Notes: a model not told the origin generated them from the sequence alone. A stretch of DNA of 64,000 bases from Chamaelirium japonicum (GCA_947650365.1 OX393551.1:93904697-93968696); one strand, 5' to 3'. Positions 21,801 to 33,692 are shown, counted from the first letter of the stretch. A program made the numbers and translations.

Positions 21801-21922
21801 TTCTCCTACGGATTAGGGTTTCCCATCGATTGCTAGGCCCTAACTAAGTTTACCTTATAAATAATATATAACCCCTTTAGGGTAGGGTACGTTTGACGGC
21901 TCTCTCTTTCTTCCATCTTACA
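21801..21922 (+). mobile_element. LTR-like copy, inner U3 to U5
   Basis: Preceded by the AATATAATTAAATC spacer; followed by a PBS-like site with the leader CATGTCGAGCCCAGCCGACC and then a reversed GA module. Confidence 0.65.
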
Positions 21923-22197
21923 ACACATTATCAGCACGACCATGTCGAGCCCAGCCGACCAGTTACAAGAAAATGGATAGAAAAACAAAGACAAGTGTGG
22001 AGTTTTGGAATTTAGATTCCTTCTTACTTCACATCTATACCCGTGGCCAATAGACTGGATCAGGACTTCATCTCACTTCTCTCTTCATTTATCTCTTTGT
22101 TCTCTTCTCTCTTATTCTCTCTTCTCTATCTTCATTTTTCTCTCTATTTTCTTGCGACTAGTTGGTTGGGCTCGACATGTTCGTGCTGATAACGTGT

Positions 22198-22307
22198 TTA
22201 AAGATGAGAGAAAGAGAGAGCCGTCAGACATGCCCCACCCTAAAGGGGTCATATATTATTTATAGGATAACCTTACTTAAGGCCTAAACAATCTATTGGA
22301 AACCTAA
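22198..22307 (-). mobile_element. LTR-like copy, inner U3 to U5
   Basis: Head-to-head with the copy at 21,801-21,922. The telo-box is broken (AAACCTAAAATAATT) where it enters an AT segment. Confidence 0.6.
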
Positions 22308-22490
22308 AATAATTTAAAAATAGTATCATCTCAATATCTAAATATATTAAATAGATATTTAAATTATTAAATCTGGACAGGAGCAGGACATAAATAATTT
22401 AAAAACCAAATTAAATATCTCAATGTATATTAACTAATTATTTATGATATTTAAATAATTAAATAGAACAAGCTTATATTTAATATTATA
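22308..22490. repeat. AT-rich spacer, partly unique
   Basis: Contains AGTATCATCTCAATATC, a GGACAGGAGCAGGACAT scrap of the GA module and AT runs. The combination is not seen elsewhere in the window. It joins directly to a short leader end (ATAAAGACAGAATTGAG). Confidence 0.45.
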
Positions 22491-22989
22491 AATAAAGACA
22501 GAATTGAGAGGAGAACGAAAAGATAAACAAAGATAGAAGAGAGAAGAAGTCCTACTCCAGTCTATTGGCCACGGGTATCGGTGTGAAGTAAGAAGGAATC
22601 TAAATTCCAAAACTCCATAGAAAAAAGAAAAGAAGGGAGAAGCGAATGTAGAGATAAATGAAGACAGAAGATAGAAGAAGTCCTGCTTCAGTCCATTGGC
22701 CACGGGTATAGGTGTGAAGTAAGAAGGAATCTAAATTCTAAAACTCTACTTATGTCTTTATTTCTCTCTCTGTTTTCTTGTGACTGGTCGGTTGGGCTCG
22801 ACATGTTTGTACTGATAGCGTGTTGTGAGATGGGAGAAAGAGAGAGGCGTCGAATGTTCCCCACCCTAACGGGGTCGTATAAATATTAAGAAGTTAAGTT
22901 TTAGAATTTAGATTCCTTCTTACTTCACATCTATACCCGTGGCCAATGGACTAGAGCAGGACCCTTCTCTCTCAGTTCTCTTCCCTCTT

Positions 22990-23110
22990 CTCCTATGGAT
23001 TTGTGTTTCCCATAGATTGCTTAGGCCCTAGGTAAGCTTACCCTATAAATAATATAAGACCCCTTTAGGGTAGGGCATATTTGACGACACTCTCTTTCTT
23101 CCATCTCATA
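22990..23110 (+). mobile_element. LTR-like copy, inner U3 to U5
   Basis: Complete dyad, TATAAATA and R motif. Preceded by a shortened reversed GA module joined at GGACCCTTCTCTCTCAG. Confidence 0.65.
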
Positions 23111-24141
23111 ATATGTTATCAGTACGAATATATCGAGCCCAGTCAACCAGTCACAAGAAAACGAAGAGAGAAACAAAGACAGAAGAGAGAGAAGAAAAGA
23201 GAAGAGAATGGAGAGATAAACAAAGAGAGAAGAGAGAATTAGTCCTGCTCAAATCCATTTGTCATGGGTATAAGTATGAAGTAAGAGGGAATCTAAATTC
23301 TAAAACTCTATTACTTAATAATATCATCTCAATATTAATATAATTATCATAATAAATTCCAAAACTCTCTTTGTTTTAATTAAATGATTAATTTAATTAA
23401 AAAATTTATAGTAACATTATCAGTACGAAAAGAGAAGAAGTCTTACTCAAGTTCATTAGCCACAGGCATAGATATGAAGTAAGAAGGAATCTAAATTCTA
23501 AAAATCCACTTCTTAATATTTAAACGATCCCTTTAGGGTAGGGCACGTCTAACGGCTCTCTCTTTCTTCCATCTCACAACATATTATCAGTACACACATG
23601 TCGAGCCCAGCCTACCAGTTATAAGAAAATAGAGAGAGAAATGAAGACAGAAAAAAGATAAGAAGAGAGAAAATAAAACAAAGAGAGAAACAAAGATAAA
23701 AGAGAGAGAAGAAGAGAGAAGAGAATAAAGAGATAAACAAAGAGAGAAGAGAGAAGAAGTCCTATTCCAGTCCTTTGGCCATGGGTATAGGAGTGAAGTA
23801 AGAAGGAATCTAAATTCCAAAACTTAACTTCTTAATATTTATATGACCCCTTCAGGGTGGGGCATATTTGATGGCTCTTTCATTCTCCTATCTCACAACA
23901 CGTTATCAGTACGAACATGTCAAGCCCAGCCGACCAGTCACAAGAAAACGAAGAGAGAAAAAGATATAGAAGAGAGAGTAAAAGAGAAAAGAGAATAGAT
24001 AGATAAATGAAAGGAGAAGAGAGAAGAAGTCTTGCTCTAGTCTATTGGCCACAGGTATAGATGTGAAGTATGAAAGAATCTAAATTCCCAAACTCTACTT
24101 CTCAATAATATAATTAATTCTTTCCATTCTCTTCTCTTTTC

Positions 24142-24268
24142 TCTCATGGATTAGGGTTTCCCATAGATTGCTTAGGCCCTAAGTATGCTTACCTTATAAA
24201 TAATAAATAATATATAATCCTTTTAGGGTGGGGTATGTTTAACGGCTCTTCCTTTCTCCCATCTCACA
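24142..24268 (+). mobile_element. LTR-like copy with doubled TATA-side step
   Basis: The TATA region reads TATAAATAATAAATAATATA, a small local duplication. PBS-like site and leader follow to about 24,342. Confidence 0.65.
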
Positions 24269-26374
24269 ACACGTTATCAGCACAAATATGTCGAGCCCAG
24301 CCGACCAGTCGTAAGAAAACGGAAAGAGAAACGAAGACAGAAGTAGAGTTTTGGAATTTAGATTCCTTCTTACTTCATACCTAAACCCGTGGCCAATGGA
24401 CTGGAGTAGGACTACTTCTCTCTTTTCTCTTCATTTATCTCTCTGTTTTGTTCTCTCATCTTCTATCTCTTCTGTCTGTGTTTCTCTCTCCATTTTCTTG
24501 TAACTGGTCGGCTGGGCTCGACATGTTCGTGCTTATAACGTGTTGTGAGATGGGAGAAAGAGAGAGCCGTTACACGTCCCCTCCCTAAAGGGCTCGTATA
24601 AATATTAAGAAGTAGAGTTTTGGAATTTAGATTCCTTCTTACGTCACACATATACCTATGGCCAATGAACTAAAGCAGGACTTCTTCTCTCTTCTCTCTT
24701 CATTTATCTTTCCGTTCTCTTCTCTCTTTTTCCCTCTCTTCTATCTTCATTACTTTCTCTATTTTCTTGTGACTGGTTGGTTGGGCTCGACATGTTCATT
24801 CTGATAACATATTATAAGAAGAGAGAAGAGAACCTAAATAAAATATTTAAATTCTCTAGTTTTAATAATTAAATTAGTCTGTCCTCATCTTCTCTCTCTT
24901 CAGTAGAGTTTTGGAATTTAGATTTCTTATTACATCACACCTAAACCTGTGGCCAATGGACTAGAGCAGGACTTCTCATCTCTCTTTATTTATCTTTTAG
25001 TTCTCTTCTCTCTTCTTCTCCTTTCTCTTCTCTCTTTTTTGGAGTTTTGGAATTTAGATTCCTTCTTACTTCATATTTATACCCGTGGCCAATGGACTAG
25101 AGCAGGACTTCTTATCCCCTTCTTTTTTTGTTTATCTCTCCGTTCTCTTCTCTCTTCTACCTAAATATTTTAATTAAATAATATAATTATTTAATTAAGA
25201 GAGAAACAAAGACAGAAGAGAGAGAAGAAGAGAGAAGAGAAAGGAGAGATAAACAGCAGGACTTCTTCTCTCTTCTCTTTTCATTTATCTCTATGTTCTC
25301 TTCTCAATTCTTCTCTCTCTTCTCTATTATCTTTTCTCTTCTTCTCTTTCATCTGTGAAGTTTTGGAATTTAGATTCCTTCCTACTTCACATCTATACCC
25401 ATGGCCAATGAACTGGAGCAGGACTTCTTCTCCCCTTCTTTCTTCGTTTATCTCTCCGTTCTCTTCTCTCTTCTACTTAAATAATTTAATTAAATAATAT
25501 AATTATTTAATTAAAAGAGAAACAAAGACAAAAGAGAGAGAAGAAGAGAGATGAGAACAGTCCATTGGCCACGGGTATAAGTGTAAAGTAATAAGGAATC
25601 TAAATTTCAAAACTCCATAAAAGAGAGAGAAGATAAGGATAGACTTCTATTTAATTTTTAAAATTATAGAGAATTATATTATTTTATTTAGGTTCTCTTC
25701 TCTCTTCTTACAACACATTATCAGCATGAACATGTCGAGCCCAACTGACTAGTCAGAAGAAAATAGAGAGAGAAATAAAGATATAAGAGAGAGAAAAGAA
25801 CGGAGAGATAAACAAAGAGAGAAGAGATAAGATATCCTGCACCAGTCCATTCCTCACGGGTATAGGTGTGAAGTAAAAAGGACTCTAAATTCCAAAACTC
25901 CACTTCTTAATATTTATATGACCCCTTTAGAGTGTGGCACGTATGACGGCTCTCTCTTTCTCCTATCTCATAACACATTATCAACACGAACATATCATGC
26001 CCAGTCGACCAATCACAAGAAAACAGAGAGAGAAACAAAGACATAAGAGAGAGAAGAGAGAAGAGGACATAGAGATAAAAGAAGAGAGAAGAAAGAAGAA
26101 GTCCTGCTCAAGTCCATTGGCCATGGGTATTGATATGAAATAAGAAGGAATCTAAATTCAAAAACTCCATAGAAGAAAGAAAAGAAGAGAGAAGAGAATG
26201 GAGAGATAAATAAAGAGAGAAGAGAGAAGAAGTCCTACTCCAATCCATAGGCTATGGGTATAGGTGTGAAGTAAGAAGGAATCTAAATTCCAAAACATCA
26301 CTTCTATCTTTATTTCTCTCTTCGTTTTCTACGATTGGTTAGCTGGGCTCGAAATATTCGTACTGATAATGTAT

Positions 26375-26501
26375 TATGAGATAAGAGAAAGAGAGAGTCA
26401 TCAAACATGCCCCATCCTAAAGTGGTCATAAATTATTTATTATTTATAGGGTAAGCATACTTAGGACCTAAAGAATCTATGGGAATCCCTAATCCATGGG
26501 A
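26375..26501 (-). mobile_element. LTR-like copy, inner U3 to U5
   Basis: The TATA region carries an ATTATTT triplication that is shared with 44,017-44,143 in B2 and, altered, 50,026-50,153 in B3. Confidence 0.65.
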
Positions 26502-27205
26502 AAAAAGAAAAGAAAATGGTGAGCGTAAATTATATTATTGAGAAGTGGAGTTTTGAAATTTAGATTACTTCTTACTTCATACCTAGACCCGTAGTTAATT
26601 GACTGGAGCAAGACTTCTTCTCTCTTCTGTCTTCTTTTATCTCTTCATTCTCTTATTTCTTGTTCTCTCTCTTCTGTCTTCGTTTCTCTCTCTGTTTTCT
26701 TATGATTGGTCGGTTGGGCTATATATGTTCATGCTGATAACAAATTGTGATATAGAAGAAAAAAGGAGCCATCAAATGTGCCCCACCCTAAAGGGGTCAT
26801 ATAAATATTAAGAAGTAAATTTATATTCCTTCTTACTTCACACCTATACCCATGGCCAATGGACTGGAGTAGGACTTCTTCTTTCTTTGTTTTTCTTTTC
26901 GTTCTCTTCTCTATTCTTCTCTCTCTCTTCTATCTTCGTTTCTCTCTCCGTTTCCTCTTCTCTCTTTTTCTCTCTCCTCTGTCTTTGTTTCTCTCTCCAT
27001 TTTCTGGTGACTGGTAGGCTGGGCTCAATATGTTCATATTGATAATATATTGTGAGGTAGAAGAAAAGGAGATCTATCAAATATGCCCCACCCTAAAGGT
27101 GTCATATAAATATTGAGAAGTGGAGTTTTGTAATTTAGATTCCTTCTTACTTCATACCTATACCCGTGGCTAATGGACTGGAGCAGGACTTCGTCTCTTT
27201 TTGTG

Positions 27206-27315
27206 CTGATAATATTACTATAATTTTTTTAAATAAATTATTCATTTAATTAAAATAAAGAGAGTTTTGGAATTTACTATGATAATTATAATAACATTGA
27301 GATGATACTATTGAG
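27206..27315. repeat. AT half-palindrome
   Basis: Fuses the PBS-like core (GTGCTGATAATATTACTATA) to an AT segment that ends in the inverted ATAACATTGAGATGATACTA boundary. The fusion is repeated at 44,850-44,965 and 50,852-50,967. Confidence 0.55.
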
Positions 27316-27413
27316 AAATGGAGTTTTAGAATTTAGATTCCTTCTTTTCATTTCTCTCTCCATTTTCTTACGACTGGTCTGCTGGGCTCGACATGTTCGT
27401 GCTGATAACGTAT

Positions 27414-27534
27414 TATGAGATGGGAGAAAAAAAGAGCCATCAAACATGCCCCACCCTAAAGGGGTCGTATATTATTTATAGGGTATGCTTACCTAGGGCC
27501 TAAGTAATCTATGGGAAACCCTAATCCATAGGAG
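27414..27534 (-). mobile_element. LTR-like copy, inner U3 to U5
   Basis: Good R motif, dyad and AAACCCTAATCC. Partners: 41 kb (40,949-41,068), B2 (45,163-45,284) and B3 (51,171-51,291). Confidence 0.65.
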
Positions 27535-27689
27535 AAGAGATTGGAGAGATTTAATTATATTATTATGAAGTAGAGTTTTGGATTTTAGATTCCTTCTTAC
27601 TTCACACATATACCTCTGGTGAATAGACTAGAGTAAGACTTCTCTTTTCTCTCTTCATTTATCTCTCCGTTCTCTTCTCTCTTCTCACA

Positions 27690-27707
27690 ACACGTTATCA
27701 GCACGAA
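27690..27707 (+). promoter_or_regulatory. PBS-like site, near-consensus
   Basis: ACACGTTATCAGCACGAA, one of the cleanest copies of the site that follows the U5 CACA end in dozens of units. Its core CGTTATCAGCACGA is complementary to the anticodon loop and 5' stem region of plant tRNA-Ile (GTGCTAATAACG recalled from known plant tRNA-Ile(AAU)), apart from C opposite the wobble base, where inosine would pair. That suggests priming by an internal tRNA part rather than the 3' CCA end. The tRNA identity is inference. Confidence 0.5.
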
Positions 27708-28249
27708 CATATCGAGCCCAACCGACCATTCACAAAAAAACAGTGCGAGAAATAAAGACAGAAGAGAGGGAAGAAGAGAGAAGAGAATAGAGAGATAAAT
27801 GAAAAGAGATGAAGAGAAATAAAATATTTTTTATGCTCATAAATTTATATAAATTATTTAATAATTATGTAATATTTTATAAATAAATATTTAAATAATA
27901 ACATTAAGATGATACTATTTGAATATTTAAAGAAATAATATACTTTATAATATTTAAAGAAATATTAATTAAAATAAATAAAATAAATAAGCAATCTCCT
28001 ATCTCACAACACATTATCAGCACGAACATGTCAAGCCCAGCAGACCAGTCACAAAAAAACAAAGAGAGAAACGAAGACAGAAGTGAGAGAAGGAGAGAGA
28101 AGAGAATGGAGAGATAAACAAAGAGAGAAGAAAGAAGAAGTAATGATCCAGTCCATTCAACATGAGTATAGGTGTAAAGTAAGAAGGAATCTAAATTCCA
28201 AAACTCCACTTCTCAATAATATAATTAAATCTCTCCATTATTTTCTCTC

Positions 28250-28372
28250 TTCTCCTATAGATTTGGGTTTCCTATAGATTGTTTAGGTTTTAAGTAAACT
28301 TACCCTATAAATAATAAACGACCCCTTTAGGGTGCGGTACATATGACGGCTCTCACTTTCTTTCATCATATA
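28250..28372 (+). mobile_element. LTR-like copy, 5' LTR of longer unit
   Basis: Followed by a PBS-like site, leader, two GA modules, an AT island, a polypurine tract and the LTR at 29,327. This gives a unit of about 1.25 kb, LTR to LTR, longer than the compact form at 13,109. D counterpart: 41,781-41,901. Confidence 0.65.
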
Positions 28373-28707
28373 ATATGTTATTAGTATGAACATATCGAGC
28401 CAAGCCGACCAGTTACAAGAAAATGGAGAGAAAAACAAAGACAGAAGAGAGAGAAGAAGAAAGAAGAGAACGAAAAGATAAATAAAGAGAGAAAAGATAT
28501 GAAGTCCTGCTCCAGTCCATTTGCTATGGGTATAGATGTGAAGTAAGAAGGAATCTAAATTCCAAAACTCCACGGAAGAGAGAAAATAAGAGAGAAGATA
28601 ATAGAGCAAAAAATAAAAAGAGAAGAGAGAAGTAGTCCTGCTTAAGCCTATTGGCCACGGGTATAGGTGTAAAGTAAGAAGAAATCTAAATTCCAAAACT
28701 CCACTTC

Positions 28708-29307
28708 TCAATAGTATCATTTCAACGTTATTATGATTATCATAGTAATATTACTATAATTTTTTTAATTAAATTAATCATTTATTTAATTATTAAATAA
28801 TTTAAGTAATTTAATAATTAATTTTTTAGTAAAATAAATAAATTTTTAAGTTATTTAATTATTTTATTTATTTATTATTATTATATTAATAAATTATTAA
28901 ATTAAGTATTAATTTAATTATTTAAATTAATAAATAAAGAAATATGAATTTAATTATATTATTTGTTTATTTATTTATTTTATTAGTTATTTCTTACATT
29001 ATTATTTTATTTTTAATTATTTAAATAATAATCACTTATTGAAATATTTAAAAACTTAATTAGTGAAGAAATATATTAAATATATTATTTACTCAAATAA
29101 ATAAGTAATTTAATTATTAAATAATTTTATAGTTAAATAAATAATAATAAAATAAATTATTATATAATTAAATAATTATTTTATTAAATTATAAAATATT
29201 AATTGAAATTAATAAAAAATTAATTATTTAGTTAAGTAATAAAATTAAAAAATAATTCTATAACTATTTACTTATTATTTAAATAATTAGTTAATTATTT
29301 AAATAAT
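28708..29307 (+). repeat. AT-rich internal region, long form
   Basis: About 600 bp from the CTCAATAGTATCATTTCAACG boundary to the polypurine tract, including TTAGTGAAGAAATATATTAA, which is also found in the 46,100-46,889 island (and, inverted, near 1,430-1,470). Fully non-coding. Confidence 0.65.
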
Positions 29308-29326
29308 AGGAAGTAAAGAAGGAAGA
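29308..29326 (+). promoter_or_regulatory. Polypurine tract next to LTR
   Basis: AGGAAGTAAAGAAGGAAGA runs directly into the LTR's TG. Same position and sequence class as at 13,762-13,780. Confidence 0.6.
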
Positions 29327-29562
29327 TGAGGTAATCCAAATTTTTTATTTTAAAAATAAATTATATTTTTCTTCAAAAAAATTTAAAACATTACAACTGT
29401 TATGAGATTGTTCGATAGGATGGCTATCCACCGTTTGATCTCTCCCATGGATTATGATTTTCTATATATTGCTTAGGCCCTAAGTAAGCTTACCCTATAA
29501 ATAATATACGACCACTTTTCCATAGATTGCTTAGGCCTTAAGTAAGCTTACTCTATAAAGAA
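29327..29562 (+). mobile_element. Full U3 fused to a second U3 piece
   Basis: Starts TGAGGTAATCC; U3 and TATA are intact to 29,519, then a second dyad-TATA piece (29,520-29,562) begins and stops without R or U5. B2 has the same fusion, with R and U5 retained, at 46,909-47,200. Confidence 0.65.
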
Positions 29563-29564
29563 TA

Positions 29565-30400
29565 CTCCACTTTTGTCTTCGTTTATCTCTCCGTTCTCTT
29601 CTCTCTTCTTTTCTCTTTTCTTTTCTCTTTTCTGTGTAGTTTTGGAATTTAGATTCCTTCTTAATTCACATATATACCCGTGGCGAATGGACTAGAGTAG
29701 TACTTCTTCTCTCTTTATTTATCTATATGTTATCTTCTCTCTTCTTCTCTCTTTTCTGTCTTCGTTTCTTTCTTAATTAAATAATTATATTATTTAATTA
29801 AATTATTTAGGTAGAAGAGAAAAAAGAACAATCAGATAAACGAAGAGAGAAGGGGAGAAGAAGTCCTACTCCAGTCCATTCGCCATGGGTATAGGTGTAA
29901 ATTAAAAAGGAATCTAAATTTCAAAACTCCACAGAAAAGAGAGAAGAAGGAAGAAGAGAACAGAGATGAGAGAGAAGAATAGAGAAGAGTGCATAGAGAT
30001 AAACAAAGAGAGAGAATAGAAGAAGTCCTACTCCATTCCATTAGCCACGGGTATAGGTGTGAAGTAATAAGGAATCTAAATTCCCCAACTCCACAGAAAA
30101 GAGAGAAGACGAGGATAGGCTTCTTTTTAATTATTAAAACTAGAGAGATTTATATTATTTTATTTAGATTCTCTTTTATCTTCTTATAGCATGTTATCAG
30201 CACAAATATATCAAGCCTAACCGACTAGTCATAAAAAAACAGAGAGTGAAACAAAGACAGAAGAGAGAGAAAAAGAGAAGAGAACGGAGAGATAAATGAC
30301 GAGAGAAAAGAGAAGAAGTCCTACTCCAGTCCATTGGCCATGGGTTTAGATGTGAAGTAAGAAGAAATTTAAATTCCAAAACTCTATACCTATACCCTTG
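29565..30400. repeat. Partial repeat E of B-block start
   Basis: Matches 42,735-43,560 in B2 and, with extra copies, 47,636-49,560 in B3: a GTCTTCGTTTATCTC joint, a TTAATTAAATAATTATATTA spacer near 29,772-29,815, and the ATTATTTTATTTAGATTCTC joint at 30,155-30,175. It therefore begins a second B unit directly after B1. A short disordered stretch (30,385-30,500) follows. Confidence 0.6.
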
Positions 30401-31187
30401 GCTAATTGACTGGAGTAGGACTTTTTCTTTTCTCTCTCTTTTCTCCCATGGATTATTTCCCAATTGATTGGAGCAGGACTTCTTCTCTTTTCTCCCATGA
30501 ATATATGACCCTTTTAGGGTGGGGCATGTTTGATGGCTCTCTCTTTCTCCTATCTCACAACACGTTATCGGCACGAATATGTCGAGCCTAGCCGACCAGC
30601 CATAAGAAAACGGAGAGAGAAACAAAGACAGAAGTAGAGTTTTGGAGTTTATATTCTTTCTTACTTTACACCTATACCCGTGACAAATAGACTGGAGCAC
30701 GACTTCTTCTCTCTTTTCTATTCGTTTATCTCTCCGTTATCTTCTCTATTCTGTCTTTGTTTCTCTCTCTATTTTCTTGTGACTGGTCGGCTGGACTTAA
30801 CATATTCGTGCTGATAACGTATTATGAGATTAAATAAGTATAATAAATAAAGAGATGGTAGAGATCCGATGGGTCCAATAAATATTGAGAAGTGGAGTTT
30901 TAGAATTTAGCTTTCTTCTTACTTCATACATATACCCGTGGCCAATGGATTGGAGCAAGAGTTTTATTTTCTTCTCTCTTTGTTTATCTTTCTATTCTTT
31001 TCTCTCTTCTTTAAAGAATATACGACCCCTTTAGGGTGGGGCACGTTTGACGACTCTCTCTTTCTCCCATCTCACAATACGTTATCAGTACGAACATATC
31101 GAAGAGAAAAGAGAGAAGTACTTTAATCAATTAATTATTTATTTAGTTAGATTCCAAGGTGCTCGATATATTTATACTATAATATAG

Positions 31188-31405
31188 TTTGAGATGGGAG
31201 AAATAAAGCCGTCAAACATGCCCTACCCAAAAGGGGTCGTATATTATTTATAGGGTAAGCTTACTTATGGCCTAAGCAATCTATAGGAAACCCTAATCCA
31301 TGGGAGAGATCCGACGGTGGGCAGTCATCCGATCGAACGATCTCATAACAGTTATAATGTTTTAAATTTTTTTAAAAAATATTAATTATTTTAATAGCAA
31401 AAAAT
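31188..31405 (-). mobile_element. Nearly full LTR, outer end missing
   Basis: Counterpart of 4,976-5,200, truncated at the same AGCAAAAAATT point and followed by the same AT island to about 31,480. Confidence 0.7.
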
Positions 31406-31821
31406 TTATTTATTTAAATTAATTATTTTACTAAAAACTTAATTTATAAATTTTTAAATTATTAAATAATTTAAACAAAGACAAATAAGAGAGAAGATAG
31501 AAGAAGTCCTGCTCCAGTCTATTCACCACGAGTATAGGTATGAAGTAAAAAGGAATCTAAATTCAAAACCTCCACTTCTCAATAGTATCATCTCAACGTT
31601 ATTATGATTATCATAGTAAATTCTCTTCTCTTTTCATTTTAATATAATGATTAATTTAATTAAAAAAATTATAGTAACAATACTCCACTTAATTATCATA
31701 GTAATAAAATAATATAAGAAGAAAGAAGATAATTAAATATTTATTTAATTATTTAATTATTTAACTATTTAATTTATTAAATAATTAAATTAATTAAATA
31801 ATAGGAAGTAAAAAAAGAAGA

Positions 31822-32058
31822 TGAGGCACACTAGAATTTTTTGTTTTAAAAATATTTTTCATTTTTCTTTAAAAAAATATAAAATATTACAACTATTTTG
31901 ATATCATTCGATCGGATGGCTGTCCACCGACGGATCTCTCCCATGGATTAGGGTTTCTCGTAGATTGCTTAGGCCCTAAGTAAACTTACCCTATAAATAA
32001 TATACGATACCGTTAGCATGGGGCACGCTTGACGACCCTCTTTTTCTCCCATCTTACA
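31822..32058 (+). mobile_element. Full-length LTR, 237 bp
   Basis: TGAGGCACACTAG start and ATCTTACA end; polypurine tract at 31,803-31,821; TATAAATA at 31,992-31,999; CCATGGATTAGGGTTT telo-box intact. The R motif is altered (CCGTTAGCATGGGGC). Confidence 0.8.
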
Positions 32059-32524
32059 ACACGTTATCAGTACGAATATGTCGAGCCCAGCCGACCAGTC
32101 GCAAAAAAACAAAGAGAGAAACAAAGACAAAAGAGAATGAAGAGAACTAAGAGATAAACGAAGATAGAAGAGAGAAGAAGTCCCGCTTCAGTCCATTGGC
32201 CATGGGTATAGGTGTGAAGTAAGAAGGAATTTAAATTCGAAAACTCTACTTTTGTCTTCGTTTCTCTCTTCGTTTTCTTTTGACTGGTCGACTAGGCTCG
32301 ATATATTCATACTGATAACATATTATGAGATGGAAAAAAGAGAGAAGTGAACAAAGAGATAAACAAAGAGAGAAGAGAGAAAAAGTCCTGTTCTCTCTAG
32401 TTTAAAATAATTTTCTATCTCTTTTCTATCAATACTTATTTATTTTATTTTATACTATAAAATAAAGAAAGAGAAACAAAGATAACGAGGAGAGAAACAG
32501 GGAAAGAAACAAAAGATAACGTGT

Positions 32525-32720
32525 TATGAGATGGGAGAAAGAGAGAACCGTTAAACGTGCCCTACCCTAAAGGGGTGGTATATTATTTATAGGGTAAGTG
32601 TTATAAGATGGGAGAAAGAGAGAGCCGTCAAATGTGCCCTACCCTAAAGGGGTCGAATATTATTTATAGGGTAAGCTTACTTAGGGCCTAAGCAATCTAT
32701 GAGAAACACTAATCCATGGG
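32525..32720 (-). mobile_element. Double-R LTR fragment
   Basis: Units at 32,525-32,598 and 32,602-32,720. It follows an unusual A-rich leader stretch (GGAAAGAAACAAAAGATAAC) that is also in A at 6,255-6,275 and, inverted, C near 61,735-61,760. Confidence 0.65.
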
Positions 32721-33072
32721 AAAAGAGAGTAGAGAATGGAGAGATTTAATTATATTTTTGAGAACTAGAGTTTTGAAATTTAGATTCCTTCTTAATTAAA
32801 CTAGATATGTTATAAGCATGAACATATCGAGCCTAGCCGACCAGTTGTAAGAAAATGGAGAGAGAAACGAAGATAGACGTGGAGTTTTGGAATTTAGATT
32901 CCATCTTACTTCACACCTATATCCGTGGCCAATAGATTAGAGCATGACTTCTTCTCTCTTCATTTATCACTTCATTCTCTTCTCTCTTCTTCTCTCTATT
33001 CTTTCTTCGTTTCTCTCTTCATTTTCTTACGACTGGTCTGCTGGGCTCGACATGTTTGTGCATATAACTTGT

Positions 33073-33192
33073 TATGATATGGGAGAAAAAAAGAGCCGTC
33101 AAACATGCCCCACCCTAAAGTGGTCATGTATTATTTATAGGGTACGCTTACTTAAGGCCTAAGCAATTTATAGGAAACCCTAATCCATAGGA
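33073..33192 (-). mobile_element. LTR-like copy, inner U3 to U5
   Basis: Counterpart of 6,830-6,952. Dyad changed to CTTAAGGCCTAAG; telo-box AAACCCTAATCC intact. Confidence 0.6.
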
Positions 33193-33692
33193 GAAGAGAA
33201 AATAGAACAGCGATATATAATTATATTATTGAGAAATAGAGTTTTGGAATTCAGATTCCTTCTAACTTTAAACCTATACCCGTGGCCAATGGATTGGAGC
33301 AAGACTTCTTCTCTCTTCGTTTACCTCTCTGTTCTTTTCTCTTTTTTTCTCTCTTCTATCTTTGTTTCTCTGTCCATTTTCTTGAGACTGGTCGGCTGTG
33401 CTCTACATGTTCGTATAGATAACGTTTTATGAAATGGAAGAAAGAGCTGTCAAACGTACCCCACAATAAAGGGGTCGTATAAATATTAAGAAGTGGAGTT
33501 TTGGAATTTAGATTCCTTCTTACTTCAAACCTATACCCGTGGCAATGGACTAGAGCAGGACTTCTTCTCTTTTCTATCTTTGTTTATCTATTAATTCTCT
33601 TATCTCTTCTTCTCTCTCTTCTGTCTTCGTTTCTCTCTCCATTTTCTTGCGACTGGTCGGCCGGACTCGACATGTTCGTACTGATAACGTGT

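Larger units (their letters stand above)
15800..24880. repeat. Middle mosaic region
   Basis: Built from the same modules as block A, but I could not align it end to end with A, B or C. R-only minus units occur near 20,271-20,332, 20,539-20,603, 21,358-21,420, 22,824-22,889 and 24,544-24,607; R-only plus units near 23,517-23,578 and 23,833-23,897. Minus PBS-like sites without an LTR sit near 19,580, 21,605 and 24,790. No gene is seen in the stretches between the listed LTR copies, only GA-rich modules. Confidence 0.65.
24890..29565. repeat. Duplication block B1
   Basis: Collinear with B2 and B3. Anchors B1 / B2 / B3: AAGATAAGGAYAGACTTCTA 25,628 / 43,268 / near 49,266; ATTATTTATTATTTATAGGG 26,432 / 44,073 / near 50,080; leader with doubled CTCTCTC pattern 26,930-27,000 / 44,580-44,640 / 50,590-50,650; AT half-palindrome 27,206-27,315 / 44,850-44,965 / 50,852-50,967; AT joint ATTTATATAAATTATTTAAT 27,842 / 45,600 / 51,600. 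B1 and B2 also share the U3-on-U3 fusion at 29,519 / 47,098. Two inverted AT spacers with ATAATATAATTATTTAATTA lie at 25,160-25,200 and 25,475-25,505. R-only units: 25,910-25,972 (+), 26,746-26,811 (-), 27,051-27,116 (-). Confidence 0.75.

Noticed and set aside
27690-27707. tRNA gene or tRNA-derived SINE
   Set aside because: Only the anticodon-arm-like 14-18 nt are present; no A/B boxes, acceptor stem or poly-A tail. A primer-binding role next to the LTR end explains it better.
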